Positions 17,319-26,397 of a stretch of 64,000 bases of DNA are shown piece after piece. This DNA is from Hymenobacter sp. BT730 (lineage in GTDB: Bacteria; Bacteroidota; Bacteroidia; Cytophagales; Hymenobacteraceae): assembly GCF_030542105.1 (NCBI RefSeq), contig NZ_JAUOFB010000006.1, forward strand, positions 1 to 64,000. Direction: 5' to 3'. Position 1 is the first letter of the stretch; each line of letters begins with the position of its first letter. Under the pieces are notes generated by a model. That model saw only the letters and a list, made by a program, of their open reading frames with translations, was not told the origin of the DNA and made no database searches. Both the position numbers and the translations under genes were made by a program.

Positions 17319-18182
17319 TCAGGTATTCAGCACTTCACCCCCATTGGGATGCAGCGCCTGACCCGTAATATAGGAAGCGTCTTCGCAGGCCAGAAACACG
17401 TAGCATGGGCCTACTTCGGAAGGCTGGCCGGCACGCTTCATGGTAGTATCCTTGCCAAACATGGCCACTTTCATAGCCGGGAAGCTGGCCGGAATAAGCG
17501 GCGTCCAGATAGGACCGGGCGCTACGGCATTCACCCTTATTTTCTTGTCGGCCAGCTGCTGGGCCATAGAGCGGGTGAAGGCCGTGATGGCCCCTTTGGT
17601 GGAGGTGTAGTCTACCAGCTGCTCATGGCCGCGGTAGGCGTTGATAGAGGACGTGTTAATGATAGAGTCGCCTTCCTGCAGGTGCTCCAGCGCGGCTCTT
17701 GTGACGCGCACAAAGGAGAAGAAATTCACCTGAAAGGTATCCTCCCACTGCTGGTCGGTTATTTCTGTAAGGTCTTTGCTGGGAAACTGCTCGGCGGCGT
17801 TATTCACCAGGATATTGAGGCCACCCAGCTCCTCCACGGTGCGGGTCACTATTTCCTGGCAAAAGCCAGGGTCACGCAGGTCGCCGGGCATGGAGAGGCA
17901 GCGGCGCCCCTCCTGCTCTACCAGCTGGCGCGTTTGGTAGGCATCTTCTTCCTCAGATGGCAGGTAGCAAAAAGCTACATCGGCACCCTCACGGGCAAAG
18001 TGCACCGCTACCGAACGACCTATGCCGGAGTCGCCGCCCGTAATGAGGGCAATTTTGCCTTGTAGCTTGTCGCTGCCTTTGTAGCCGGGGCGGATATATT
18101 CCGGCTGGGGCGTCATTTCGCTTTCCAGACCAGGCTGCTGATCCTGGTGCTGAGGTGGTTGGAAGGTTGGTTTAGCATTCAT
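17319..18182 (-). CDS. Short-chain dehydrogenase, general stress protein 39/YghA type
   Basis: An NAD(P)-dependent oxidoreductase of 287 residues. An N-terminal extension of about 40 residues (MNAKPTFQPPQHQDQQPGLE) is typical of the YdaD/YghA subgroup induced under general stress. The Rossmann motif TGGDSGIG is at 48-55, followed by the VNNAA motif (usually NNAG), the catalytic serine in INTSSINAY and the Y-x3-K site in DYTSTKGA. The C-terminus ends GQALHPNGGEVLNT. The substrate is unknown; related enzymes reduce small aldehydes or ketones. It lies upstream of the PA2169-like gene on the same strand, about 85 bases away, so the two may be co-transcribed as a stress unit. Confidence 0.88.
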   Translation of the reverse strand: MNAKPTFQPPQHQDQQPGLESEMTPQPEYIRPGYKGSDKLQGKIALITGGDSGIGRSVAVHFAREGADVAFCYLPSEEEDAYQTRQLVEQEGRRCLSMPGDLRDPGFCQEIVTRTVEELGGLNILVNNAAEQFPSKDLTEITDQQWEDTFQVNFFSFVRVTRAALEHLQEGDSIINTSSINAYRGHEQLVDYTSTKGAITAFTRSMAQQLADKKIRVNAVAPGPIWTPLIPASFPAMKVAMFGKDTTMKRAGQPSEVGPCYVFLACEDASYITGQALHPNGGEVLNT

Positions 18183-18572
18183 AACGATTCAGCCATAATG
18201 TAGATAGACACTTTTCCAACGCAGGCAAAGTGGATAGGTTAATGGTTGAGCAGCAGTTTCATTTAAAAGATTTTGTCGTCGAAGCGAAGGGTACTCAACA
18301 GGAGGGCCTGGATTTTTTAGCGGTCTAAAGTCGGGGCTGATTTGTTTTCATTAGCCCGACAACCTGCCAAAGCAGCAACCTGCAGCGGCAGGATAATCCT
18401 CGCCAAACATGCCACGCCCTTCTATGTCTGTATCGGCCCATCTGCTGACCGACCGCCAGCTGCTCTTTTTGCTTTTGGGCTGTTTAGGAGAGCAAAGTCG
18501 CCGTAGAAGGCAAACTGATATCTTGGCGGCCCAACCGCTACCCTACTCTTTTCCAACCGACCTTTTCTTTCG
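18183..18572. other. Divergent intergenic region, no gene
   Basis: About 390 bases between divergent SDR and aldehyde dehydrogenase genes. A short plus-strand frame (18409-18600) runs into the dehydrogenase gene and looks like chance. No hairpin or clear promoter box is visible, although both promoters must lie here. Confidence 0.4.
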
Positions 18573-20111
18573 ATGCCTAAAATCATTTCGCCCCAGGTAG
18601 AATATGCCGGCCTGCTGGCCCAGGTAAAACAGCTGACGCCGGAAATCTTTGATCAGGACGGCCGCTTTCTGAATTTGCTGGAAGGCCGCTGGCAGGAATC
18701 CGGCACCCCCCGGGAGTTTATCTCGCCGGTAGATGGCACGGCGCTGGGTGGGCTGCCCATGCTGGACCACGCCGCCGGCCTGCGCGCCGTGCAGGCCGCC
18801 AAGCAGGAAGCCGCCGCCTGGGCTGCCACCGATTTGGATGAGCGAAAACGCCGCGTGCAGGACTGCCTAAACCAGCTGCGCCCGCAGGTAGACCTCATTG
18901 GCAAGCTGCTGATCTGGGAAATCGGTAAAACCTACAAGCTGGGCTTTACCGACATTGACCGCGCCATTGAGGGCGTGCAGTGGTACGTGGACAACATTGA
19001 GGGCATGCTGGACCAGCGCAAGCCCCTCGGCCTGGTAAGCAATATTGCTTCCTGGAACTACCCCATGTCGGTGCTGCTGCACGCGGTGCTGGTGCAGGCG
19101 CTGTGCGGTAACTCCGTTATTGCCAAAACCCCTACCGATGGCGGCTTTATTTCCCTGAGCGTGACGTTTGCCATTGCCCGCCGCTGCGGCCTGCCCGTTA
19201 CGCTGGTGAGCGGCCCCGGCGGAGAGTTGAGCGACGTGCTGGTTAAGAACGAAGCTATTGATTGCCTCTCTTTTGTGGGCGGGCGCTACAACGGCCGCAA
19301 CATTGCTGATGCCCTGAGTACCCACAACAAGCGCTACATGCTGGAAATGGAAGGCGTAAACACCTACGGCATCTGGGATTACTCTGACTGGGATGCCCTG
19401 GCCGACCAGCTCAAAAAGGGCTACGACTATGGCAAGCAGCGCTGCACCGCCTACGTGCGCTTTGTGGTAGAGCGTCGCCTGTTCCCGCAGTTCCTGGAAA
19501 CCTACTGGAACACCATCCGCAGCCTGAAAGTGGGCAACCCCACGCTGGTAGATAATGTTGATGATAAGCTACCGGACCTGGCCTTCGGCCCCGTTATCAA
19601 CAAAGCCCAGGCCGAAGACCTGGACCGCCTCTACGCTGATGCGCTGAAAACCGGCGCCACACCTATCTATGATGGCAAGCTGGACGACAGCCTGTTTCTG
19701 CCCGGCCAGGACCGCTCCGCTTACCGCGCCCCGCGCGCCCTGGTAAACCTGCCACGCCAGAGCGAGCTGTACTTCAAAGAGCCCTTCGGCCCCATCGACA
19801 GCATTGTACTGGTAGACCGGGTGGAAGAGTTGGTGGGCGAAATGAACATTAGCAACGGCGCACTGGTAGCCGCCGTGGCCTCGGACGATGCCAAGTGGGC
19901 CGAGCGCACGGCAAAGGAAGTACGCGCCTTCAAAGTGGGCATCAACAAGCTCCGCTCCCGCGGCGACCGGGAGGAAGTTTTCGGCGGTTTGGGCGAGTCG
20001 TGGAAGGGCGCGTTTGTGGGTGGCAAGCTACTGGTAGAAGCCGTTACACAGGGAAATACGCCGGTGCTGGGTAACTACGAAGACGCCACGCTGCTGCCGG
20101 AAAAGCCTTAG
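18573..20111 (+). CDS. Aldehyde dehydrogenase family protein
   Basis: An NAD(P)-dependent aldehyde dehydrogenase of 512 residues. The catalytic Cys291 lies in YGKQRCTAYVRF, Asn162 in ASWNYPM, and the general-base region reads E258-M-E260-G-V-N. This last motif is E-L-G-G-K in most family members, so the active-site wall is altered. PTDGGFISLS replaces the usual coenzyme-binding KP(S/A)E motif, and FVGGRYNGRNIA the usual FTGS motif. The end EALGQ-type tail is replaced by EDATLLPEKP. This suggests a divergent branch acting on an unusual aldehyde or semialdehyde. It stands alone, with a long hairpin 14 bases after the stop. Confidence 0.85.
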   Translation: MPKIISPQVEYAGLLAQVKQLTPEIFDQDGRFLNLLEGRWQESGTPREFISPVDGTALGGLPMLDHAAGLRAVQAAKQEAAAWAATDLDERKRRVQDCLNQLRPQVDLIGKLLIWEIGKTYKLGFTDIDRAIEGVQWYVDNIEGMLDQRKPLGLVSNIASWNYPMSVLLHAVLVQALCGNSVIAKTPTDGGFISLSVTFAIARRCGLPVTLVSGPGGELSDVLVKNEAIDCLSFVGGRYNGRNIADALSTHNKRYMLEMEGVNTYGIWDYSDWDALADQLKKGYDYGKQRCTAYVRFVVERRLFPQFLETYWNTIRSLKVGNPTLVDNVDDKLPDLAFGPVINKAQAEDLDRLYADALKTGATPIYDGKLDDSLFLPGQDRSAYRAPRALVNLPRQSELYFKEPFGPIDSIVLVDRVEELVGEMNISNGALVAAVASDDAKWAERTAKEVRAFKVGINKLRSRGDREEVFGGLGESWKGAFVGGKLLVEAVTQGNTPVLGNYEDATLLPEKP

Positions 20112-20124
20112 GCAGAGAATTTCG

Positions 20125-20192
20125 ATTAAAAGTAAAAAGCCAGTTCACCACCCTAAAAATGAAGGGGGTAAACTGGCTTTTTACTTTTAATA
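20125..20192 (+). terminator. Long hairpin terminator
   Basis: Arms of about 23 bases (ATTAAAAGTAAAAAGCCAGT with its complement) surround an 18-base purine-rich loop, with T-rich outer ends. It follows the aldehyde dehydrogenase gene. Confidence 0.8.
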
Positions 20193-20250
20193 ATCAGTTT
20201 ACCCTTATCGTCATTAGGGCACTTGGCGGTTGAGGTCTATATTTAGACCC

Positions 20251-21444
20251 ATGCTCCAAGTATCAGACCGCGGCATGGCGCTGCCTTTATCTCCGTATCG
20301 TAAGCTGACGCCTTACGCGGATGCCGCCGAGTCCCGGGGCGTACACGTGCACCACCTCAACATTGGCCAGCCCGATATTGAGACACCGCCTACCATGCTG
20401 GCAGCCGTACAGCAAGCCAGCATCCGGGTGCTGGAATACAGTCCCACGGCCGGCTACCCCAGCTACCGGCACAAGCTGGCCAGCTATTACCAACGCGTGG
20501 GAATGCCCGTGGTGGCCGATGATATTCTGGTGACTACCGGCGGCAGCGAGGCCCTGCTGTTTGCCTTTATGTGCTGCTTTAATCCGGGTGATGAGCTGAT
20601 TGTACCGGAGCCTTTCTATGGGCCCTACCTGGGCTTTGCGGAGGCCGCCGGGGCCCGTATTGTGCCCGTAATGTCGCACCTGGATAATGGCTTTGCGCTG
20701 CCGCCTATTGTCGAGCTGGCCGCCCGTATTACCCCGCGCACCAAGGCCATACTCATCTGCAACCCCAACAACCCCACCGGCTACGTGTACCGCCGCGACG
20801 AGCTGGAGCAGTTGCTGGCCTTGTGCCAGGAGCATCATCTGTACCTGTTTTCAGATGAAGCTTACCGGGAGTTTTGCTACGATGCACCCTTTCTCAGCCC
20901 GCTGCAGCTGCACGGCGCCGCCGAACATGTGGTAGTGCTGGACACCATTTCCAAGCGCTACAGCGCCTGCGGGGCGCGCATCGGGGCCTTTGTAACCAAG
21001 AGCAAGGCCCTATTCCAGGCCGCTTTCAAGTTTGCGCAGCTGCGGGTGAGTCCGCCGGGCCTGGCGCAGCTGTTTGCCGAAGCGGCCGCCGAGCTACCCC
21101 TCAGCTACTTCGACCATACCAAGGCCGAGTATCGTGCCCGCCGCGACCTGCTGCTGCGCCGCCTGCGCGCCATGCCCGGCGTGGAGTGCCCTACGCCCAG
21201 CGGCACGTTCTACATTATGGCCCGCCTGCCCGTGGACAGCACCGAGCGGTTTGCGCAGTGGCTGCTGGAAGAGTTTGACCACGATGGCCAAACCGTAATG
21301 GTATCGCCGGCATCGGGCTTCTACGCCACCCCTGGCGCAGGCCAGAATGAAGTACGCTTAGCCTACGTGCTGAATCTGCCGGCGCTGGAGGCAGCCATGA
21401 ACTGCCTGGGGCATGCCCTGGAAGTGTATCCCGGTCGGTGTTAA
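20251..21444 (+). CDS. PLP-dependent aminotransferase, class I/II
   Basis: A fold-type I aminotransferase of 397 residues, which moves amino groups with pyridoxal phosphate. The PLP lysine is K235 in DTISKRYSACGARIG; NPNNPTG is at 171-177, D202-E203-A-Y205 follows, and TTGGSEAL is at 95-102. The closest pattern is aspartate/alanine aminotransferase subgroup I-gamma. ATG 20251 is chosen over the TTG at 20230 because residues from MLQVSDRGM onward fit the family and a near-perfect -7 box (TATATTTA, 20238-20245) lies between the two. No biosynthetic partner is next door, so the amino acid cannot be named. Confidence 0.88.
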   Translation: MLQVSDRGMALPLSPYRKLTPYADAAESRGVHVHHLNIGQPDIETPPTMLAAVQQASIRVLEYSPTAGYPSYRHKLASYYQRVGMPVVADDILVTTGGSEALLFAFMCCFNPGDELIVPEPFYGPYLGFAEAAGARIVPVMSHLDNGFALPPIVELAARITPRTKAILICNPNNPTGYVYRRDELEQLLALCQEHHLYLFSDEAYREFCYDAPFLSPLQLHGAAEHVVVLDTISKRYSACGARIGAFVTKSKALFQAAFKFAQLRVSPPGLAQLFAEAAAELPLSYFDHTKAEYRARRDLLLRRLRAMPGVECPTPSGTFYIMARLPVDSTERFAQWLLEEFDHDGQTVMVSPASGFYATPGAGQNEVRLAYVLNLPALEAAMNCLGHALEVYPGRC

Positions 21445-21534
21445 TAGCCCGCTGGTCGATAGTCCGTTGGTGGGAGCCAGACAAACATCTATCTTCCGGC
21501 CCTTCCTTTCCTGATTTCCCTTCTACTCTTCTGC

Positions 21535-22212
21535 ATGGCACAGCCTACCATAACCGAAACTTCTTCTGCTAAAAAATACTCTGCCGGTCTGCGTATCTGG
21601 CACTGGGCTAACTGGGCCGTTATTTCGGGCCTTCTGAGCACCATTCTGTTTCTGAAGGTTATCATCAATATGCGCGGCCTGTTTCCGAAGATGCAGGAGG
21701 CCCTGGCGAAAAATGGCATTGAAGCCACCAAGGAGCAGCTGCGTGGTATTGGCGGGCTGGTCAGTCACCGCATCTGGGACTGGCACATTTACCTGGGCAT
21801 AACCCTGTCCGGGCTGCTGCTGTGGCGCATTGTAGTGGAGATTACCCAACCGGCTTCGCAAAAGTTCAGCGCCCGCCTGCATCAGGCCAAGCAGTCTACC
21901 CAAGATGCCCCGCTTAAGCCTTTCCGCCTGCGGCACTCCGTGGCGGTAAAGTATTCTTACCTGATTTTTTATGTGCTGCTGCTGGTGATGGTCGTGACCG
22001 GGCTGGCCCTCACTTACGCTGATGACGTGGAGGCGCTACACAAGCTGGAGCACACCATTAAAGAAGTGCACAACGTGAATATGTATCTGATCCTGGCCTT
22101 CTTTGCGGTGCACCTCGGCGGGGTGGTCTGGGCAGAGCTGACCAAGGACCGCGGCGTGGTTTCTGAGATGATTCACGGCGGCGGGCCCCATCCGACGGAT
22201 AAGCGGGCCTGA
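21535..22212 (+). CDS. Cytochrome b/b6 (cytochrome b561-type) membrane protein
   Basis: A 225-residue integral membrane protein with four main helices, of the family that passes electrons through two b haems between quinones and a partner. Candidate haem ligands are His23 (RIWHWANW), His78 and His84 (LVSHRIWDWHIYLG), and two late ones in KEVHNVNMYLIL and FFAVHLGGVVW. The loop at 45-75 is charged and faces one side of the membrane. No hydrogenase or dehydrogenase subunit is adjacent, so the partner is unknown. It starts 90 bases after the aminotransferase gene. Confidence 0.85.
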   Translation: MAQPTITETSSAKKYSAGLRIWHWANWAVISGLLSTILFLKVIINMRGLFPKMQEALAKNGIEATKEQLRGIGGLVSHRIWDWHIYLGITLSGLLLWRIVVEITQPASQKFSARLHQAKQSTQDAPLKPFRLRHSVAVKYSYLIFYVLLLVMVVTGLALTYADDVEALHKLEHTIKEVHNVNMYLILAFFAVHLGGVVWAELTKDRGVVSEMIHGGGPHPTDKRA

Positions 22213-22330
22213 TCCTTGCAGACTGAGTTTTTCTCAGGAAAAACGCCCGCCGAATGGTAACTTCCATCCGCCCTGGCGGCCACAATGCTGGCTCCTGGGG
22301 CGGATTTTTGGTTTCTTATCACTGTTTTGT

Positions 22331-22834
22331 ATGCGCCGTTGTCTTTTGCTGTTGGGTGTTTTAGGATCGGGGTGGCTGATAAGCAGTACACCGCCGAAGC
22401 CGGCCGCCGCTCATTTTCTAACGCTGCGCCGCAATGGCGAGGCCATTGTGGCGGATACCCTCAGCTCCCGTTTTGATGTAACCCCCAGTGCCGGCCAAGT
22501 CCTCACGCTCACCATCGTGCCCGCCGACTCTCCCGATGACCCCGGCCTGACCATTATGGTGGATGAATTTAAGCCCGTCCCCGCCGTATACCGCTTCAAG
22601 GAGATACTGAGTGGCCACGTGCGTGAGGCCTCCTACCGCGTGGGCGAGATGTCTGCCGAATCCAAAGCCTGCCAGCTGAACGACGGCGAAGTGCGCATTA
22701 CAGCCGTGGATTTGGAGCATCACCAGCTCACGGGCACATACCGGGCAGTACTTTGCCAGACCAATGTGGCCCGCAGTGCTGCCAAACGGCTGGTACTGGA
22801 AGGCAGCTTTACGTACCCATATGAGGTGCGGTAA
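22331..22834 (+). CDS. Hypothetical exported protein
   Basis: A 167-residue protein with an N-terminal signal (MRRCLLLLGVLGSGWLISST), then a beta-rich body with no family I recognise (AHFLTLRRNGEAIVADTLSS, TLTIVPADSPDDPGLTIMVD, EVRITAVDLEHHQLTGTYRA). The alternating hydrophobic pattern suggests an immunoglobulin-like or lipocalin-like sandwich. Two cysteines (in SKACQLN and AVLCQTN) could form a disulfide in the periplasm. The early Cys4 is too close to the start to be a lipobox. A palindromic element lies right after it. Confidence 0.55.
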   Translation: MRRCLLLLGVLGSGWLISSTPPKPAAAHFLTLRRNGEAIVADTLSSRFDVTPSAGQVLTLTIVPADSPDDPGLTIMVDEFKPVPAVYRFKEILSGHVREASYRVGEMSAESKACQLNDGEVRITAVDLEHHQLTGTYRAVLCQTNVARSAAKRLVLEGSFTYPYEVR

Positions 22835-22847
22835 GAGCACAAAAAAA

Positions 22848-22930
22848 CGTCCTGCGAAGCGCAGTTGCCACATCTTGCCGGGGTAGCCATTACCATCCCG
22901 TGAGATGCGTCAACTGCGCTTTGCAGGACG
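22848..22930. repeat. Palindromic REP-like element
   Basis: 20-base inverted arms (22848-22867 and 22911-22930; CGTCCTGCRAAGCGCAGTTG with one mismatch) flank a 43-base middle. It sits in the gap between convergent genes. Its outer ends differ from the GTCATGC type at 8294-8379, so it belongs to another class. Confidence 0.75.
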
Positions 22931-22949
22931 CTAGTACTTGATTCTGTGC

Positions 22950-23993
22950 TTATAGCGTGGCCATATCAATCACGAAACGGTATTTCACGTCGGATTTTAG
23001 CATCCGCTCGTAGGCTTCGTTGATGTAGTTGATGGGAATCACCTCCACGTCGGAAACGATGTTGTGGCGGGCGCAGAAGTCGAGCATTTCCTGCGTTTCC
23101 TCGATGCCGCCGATGAGCGAGCCGGCAATGCGGCGGCGCTTGGCAATGAGGTTGAAGGCATGCAGCTGCGGGGCTTCCGGGGGTACCCCCAGCAGAATCA
23201 TCGTGCCATCACGGCGCAGCAGATTCACGTACAGGCTCATGTCCAGCGGCGCCGAGACAGTGTTGATGATGAAGTCGAAGTAGTTGTTCACGCGCTTCAG
23301 CTGCTCAGCATCCCTGGTAACCACAAACTTGTGGGCACCCAGCGCTTTGGCATCGGCCTCTTTGTTAGGCGAGGTGCTGAGCACCGTTACTTCGGCGCCC
23401 ATGGCTACAGCCAGCTTTACGGCCATGTGGCCCAGCCCGCCCAGTCCCATAACGCCCACGCGGTGCCCCTCACCTACTTTCCACTGACGCAGCGGCGAGA
23501 AGGTGGTAATGCCGGCGCACAGCAGCGGGGCCACTCCGGCCAGCGGCAGCGTATCAGGCACGCGCAGCGTAAAGGCTTCCGCTACCACAATATGGTTGGA
23601 ATAGCCGCCGTAAGTGGGCGCGCCCGATTTCAGCTCGCGGCCGTTGTAGGTGCCCACAAAGCCTACTTCACAATATTGCTCCAGCCCCTCGCGGCAGCTG
23701 GGGCAGGTACGGCAGGAGTCTACCATGCAGCCCACGCCGGCCAGGTCGCCGGGCTTAAACAGGCGCACATGCTCGCCTACTTTTACCACCCGGCCTACTA
23801 TTTCGTGGCCAGGTACCATGGGGAAGATGGAACCGCCCCACTCGTCGCGCACCTGGTGCAGGTCGGAATGACACACGCCGCAAAACAGAATTTCAATTTG
23901 CACATCGTGCGGGCCTACTTCGCGGCGCTCAAACTGGAAAGGCTCCAGCGGAATGTTTGCCGCAGGAGCAGCATAGGCTTTGGTTGGTAGCAT
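22950..23993 (-). CDS. Zinc-dependent alcohol dehydrogenase (YahK/cinnamyl-alcohol type)
   Basis: A medium-chain NAD(P)-dependent alcohol dehydrogenase of 347 residues, probably an aldehyde reductase of broad range. Catalytic zinc ligands are Cys41 (CGVCHSDLH) and His63-Glu64 (PGHEIVG). Structural zinc cysteines are C94, C97, C100 and C108 in DSCRTCPSCREGLEQYC. The nucleotide site GLGGLGHMAVK lies near 180. The arrangement matches E. coli YahK and plant cinnamyl alcohol dehydrogenases. The gene stands alone, divergent from the glycosyltransferase gene at 24110. Confidence 0.92.
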   Translation of the reverse strand: MLPTKAYAAPAANIPLEPFQFERREVGPHDVQIEILFCGVCHSDLHQVRDEWGGSIFPMVPGHEIVGRVVKVGEHVRLFKPGDLAGVGCMVDSCRTCPSCREGLEQYCEVGFVGTYNGRELKSGAPTYGGYSNHIVVAEAFTLRVPDTLPLAGVAPLLCAGITTFSPLRQWKVGEGHRVGVMGLGGLGHMAVKLAVAMGAEVTVLSTSPNKEADAKALGAHKFVVTRDAEQLKRVNNYFDFIINTVSAPLDMSLYVNLLRRDGTMILLGVPPEAPQLHAFNLIAKRRRIAGSLIGGIEETQEMLDFCARHNIVSDVEVIPINYINEAYERMLKSDVKYRFVIDMATL

Positions 23994-24081
23994 AAAACAG
24001 GTTTATAAGTGCGGAGATAGAAACGTTAACTGATCCGGCGAAGGAAAGTTGGTGTGGATGCAGCGCATATTGCGCTTTCCC

Positions 24082-24089
24082 TATTTTTG
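24082..24089 (+). promoter_or_regulatory. -7 promoter box of the GT39 gene
   Basis: TATTTTTG matches TAnnTTTG and ends 20 bases before ATG 24110. No convincing -33 box. Confidence 0.5.
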
Positions 24090-24109
24090 AGGAATTCTAC
24101 GGCTCCTCT

Positions 24110-25657
24110 ATGTCTGCACTTTATTCGCCTTCCCGTCGGTTTTATGGCGGCTGGCTGTTGGCTTTTTTCTTCCTCAAAATACTGGGGCAGTACTTGCTCA
24201 TTCACCCGGCCTACGAGCTCCACCGCGACGAATACCTGCATCTTGACCAGGCCAACCACCTAGCCTGGGGCTACATTTCGCTGCCGCCGCTAACCTCCTG
24301 GGTAGCGTGGCTGGTGCAGGCACTAGGCAACGGGGAGTTCTGGGTGCATTTCTTTCCGGCGCTGTTCGGGGCGCTTACGCTGGCCCTGGTGTGGGCCCTG
24401 GTGCACGAGCTGGGCGGCGGGCTCTACGCCAAACTGCTCGCCGCTACGGCCGTGCTGCTTTCGGCGCTGCTGCGCCTAAACCTGCTGTTTCAGCCCAACT
24501 CCTTTGATATTCTGGCCTGGACGGCCGCTTATTACTGTCTGATTCGGTACCTGAACACCCGGCGCACCGGCTGGATGCTGGCCTTGGGTATAGTGCTGGG
24601 CCTGGGCCTGCTAAACAAGTATAATGTGGTATTCTGGGCGGCGGGTATGCTGCCGGCCCTGGCGCTTTCCGAGCATCGGAACCGGGTGTTTGGCCACCGG
24701 GCTACCTATCTGGCGCTGGTCCTGGCACTGCTGATTTTCCTGCCGAATCTGCTCTGGCAAATACAGCACGGCTTCCCGGTGGTCTGGCACATGCAGGAGC
24801 TGCAAAAAACTCAGCTGGTACACGTAGAGCGCGCCGGGTTCCTGAAAGAGCAGCTGCTGTTTTTTTTGAATAGCCTGTTTGTGCTGGTGGCAGCCTTGGT
24901 GGGCCTGTGGCGTTATGCCCCTCTGAAGCCCTATCGGTTTGTGGGCTGGAGCGTGCTGTTTACGCTGGTGCTGTTTACGTACCTGCGGGCCAAGGGCTAT
25001 TATGCCGTGGGACTGTACCCGGTGTTGCTGGCCATAGGGGCCGTGTATCTGGAGCACTTGCTACGCGCCGGGCGCTTGCGCTACGTGCGGCCGGTATTAG
25101 TGGCGGTTATAGCCGCATTGTTTATACCCATGCTGCTGATTGCCTTTCCCAACCGGCCACCCAAGGTCATTCAGCAAAAAGGTGAGCGGTATCGGGCAAT
25201 GGGTTTGCTGCGCTGGGAAGATGGCCGCGACCATGCCCTACCCCAGGATTTCGCCGATATGCTGGGCTGGCGCGAAATGGCGACCAAGGCCGTGCAAGCG
25301 TATCAGCTGTTGCCTGATTCCCTGCGGCAGCACACGCTGGTGCTCTGCGATAATTACGGGCAAACCGGTGCGCTCAATTATTACGCCCTGCACCGGCTGC
25401 CTCCGGCCGTTTCCGTCAATGCTGATTACGTGTACTGGTTTCCGGACTTGCGCCACCTCCAGGCTATTGTATTGGTATCCAATGATGCGCTGTCGGCGGA
25501 AGATGCCCGGCATTTTGCCCACGTGCAGCAAACCGGCACCGTAGCCGAGCCCCTGGCCCGGGAGTTTGGCACCCGTATTTACCTGCTCATCGGCCCCGAT
25601 GCGGCTATTCTGCGTCAGTTGGAGCAGGAGATAACGGATGGGCAGCAGCTAAAATAG
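24110..25657 (+). CDS. GT39-like membrane glycosyltransferase (ArnT/PMT type)
   Basis: A 515-residue integral membrane protein with about 10-12 helices. The first periplasmic loop carries the acidic pair D40-E41 in YELHRDEYLHLDQANHLAWG, the catalytic/metal site of the dolichyl-mannosyltransferase/ArnT superfamily, followed by ISLPPLTSWVAWL. The last 150 residues are a soluble periplasmic domain (from about 345, NRPPKVIQQKGERYRAMGLL). Such enzymes move a sugar from a polyprenyl-phosphate carrier to lipid A, protein or another acceptor outside the membrane. No sugar-carrier gene is adjacent, so the acceptor is not known. Confidence 0.85.
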   Translation: MSALYSPSRRFYGGWLLAFFFLKILGQYLLIHPAYELHRDEYLHLDQANHLAWGYISLPPLTSWVAWLVQALGNGEFWVHFFPALFGALTLALVWALVHELGGGLYAKLLAATAVLLSALLRLNLLFQPNSFDILAWTAAYYCLIRYLNTRRTGWMLALGIVLGLGLLNKYNVVFWAAGMLPALALSEHRNRVFGHRATYLALVLALLIFLPNLLWQIQHGFPVVWHMQELQKTQLVHVERAGFLKEQLLFFLNSLFVLVAALVGLWRYAPLKPYRFVGWSVLFTLVLFTYLRAKGYYAVGLYPVLLAIGAVYLEHLLRAGRLRYVRPVLVAVIAALFIPMLLIAFPNRPPKVIQQKGERYRAMGLLRWEDGRDHALPQDFADMLGWREMATKAVQAYQLLPDSLRQHTLVLCDNYGQTGALNYYALHRLPPAVSVNADYVYWFPDLRHLQAIVLVSNDALSAEDARHFAHVQQTGTVAEPLAREFGTRIYLLIGPDAAILRQLEQEITDGQQLK

Positions 25658-25665
25658 CCGGCAGC

Positions 25666-26397
25666 TTACTGGGCCTTCTTTAATTGTTCCTGGGCGCCTT
25701 TACTGGTTTCTGCGGCTTCTACGGGCGGAGCTGCCGCGGCTGGCGGCGCCGTGTGGCCCGAGCGCAGCATTTCTTCCACCTGCGCGTGCAGCCGCTTCAT
25801 AGACTGATGCGCAAAGCGGCGCTGCAGCATCCGCCCAAATAACTTAAAGCCCAGCCAGTAAAACGGGTTGCTGATCTTGCCTACCTGCGAAAAAGCATGG
25901 ATGCGAAATACCACGCGGCCGGTACTTAGAAATTTATGCACGGTGAAATCAATCTGCCCGCGTTCAAAATGGCCTTCCAGCGTGCGGTAGTTGTAGCCCC
26001 ACACTTGTTCTTCGCCCTCGGGAGAAGCCCGCTTTTCATCGGTTACGCCCCCAATACGCACGCCAAACCAGAAGGTAAAAACCAGGAAGCGCCCCCGTAG
26101 CACCATCAGGCGTTTTTCCAGCGGCTGCTCAGGCACGAAAATGCCGGTAATCAAGTCGGGAGGCGGGAAGGAATAGCGGCGCAGTACCTCCCGGGCAGCG
26201 GCCCAGCTACCATGCTCCTCCACGGGACCAGGCGTTTCGGGTGGCAGCTCTATTTCATAGTCATCCACGCGCCATCCGTTTTCGGCGGTGTACTCATTGG
26301 TAGCGGTTAAATCGAAGTTGACTTTGGCCTTTTCGTAGGCTTCCAGCCGGGGGCGGAACTGTTCCCAGAGCGGCCGCGGCTCAGCCGTGTTTAACAT
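25666..26397 (-). CDS. DUF1990 protein, downstream member of an overlapping pair
   Basis: A 243-residue protein of the DUF1990 family (function unknown; START-like beta barrel expected). Recognisable: VWGYNYRTLEGHFERGQIDF, GRVVFRIHAFSQVGKISNPF and FKLFGRMLQRRFAHQSMKRL. The Ala/Pro-rich tail after residue 215 is probably disordered. ATG 26397 is the chosen start; the frame extends upstream but lies inside the other DUF1990 gene. It overlaps that gene's 3' end by 17 bases, so translation is probably coupled. Confidence 0.78.
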   Translation of the reverse strand: MLNTAEPRPLWEQFRPRLEAYEKAKVNFDLTATNEYTAENGWRVDDYEIELPPETPGPVEEHGSWAAAREVLRRYSFPPPDLITGIFVPEQPLEKRLMVLRGRFLVFTFWFGVRIGGVTDEKRASPEGEEQVWGYNYRTLEGHFERGQIDFTVHKFLSTGRVVFRIHAFSQVGKISNPFYWLGFKLFGRMLQRRFAHQSMKRLHAQVEEMLRSGHTAPPAAAAPPVEAAETSKGAQEQLKKAQ

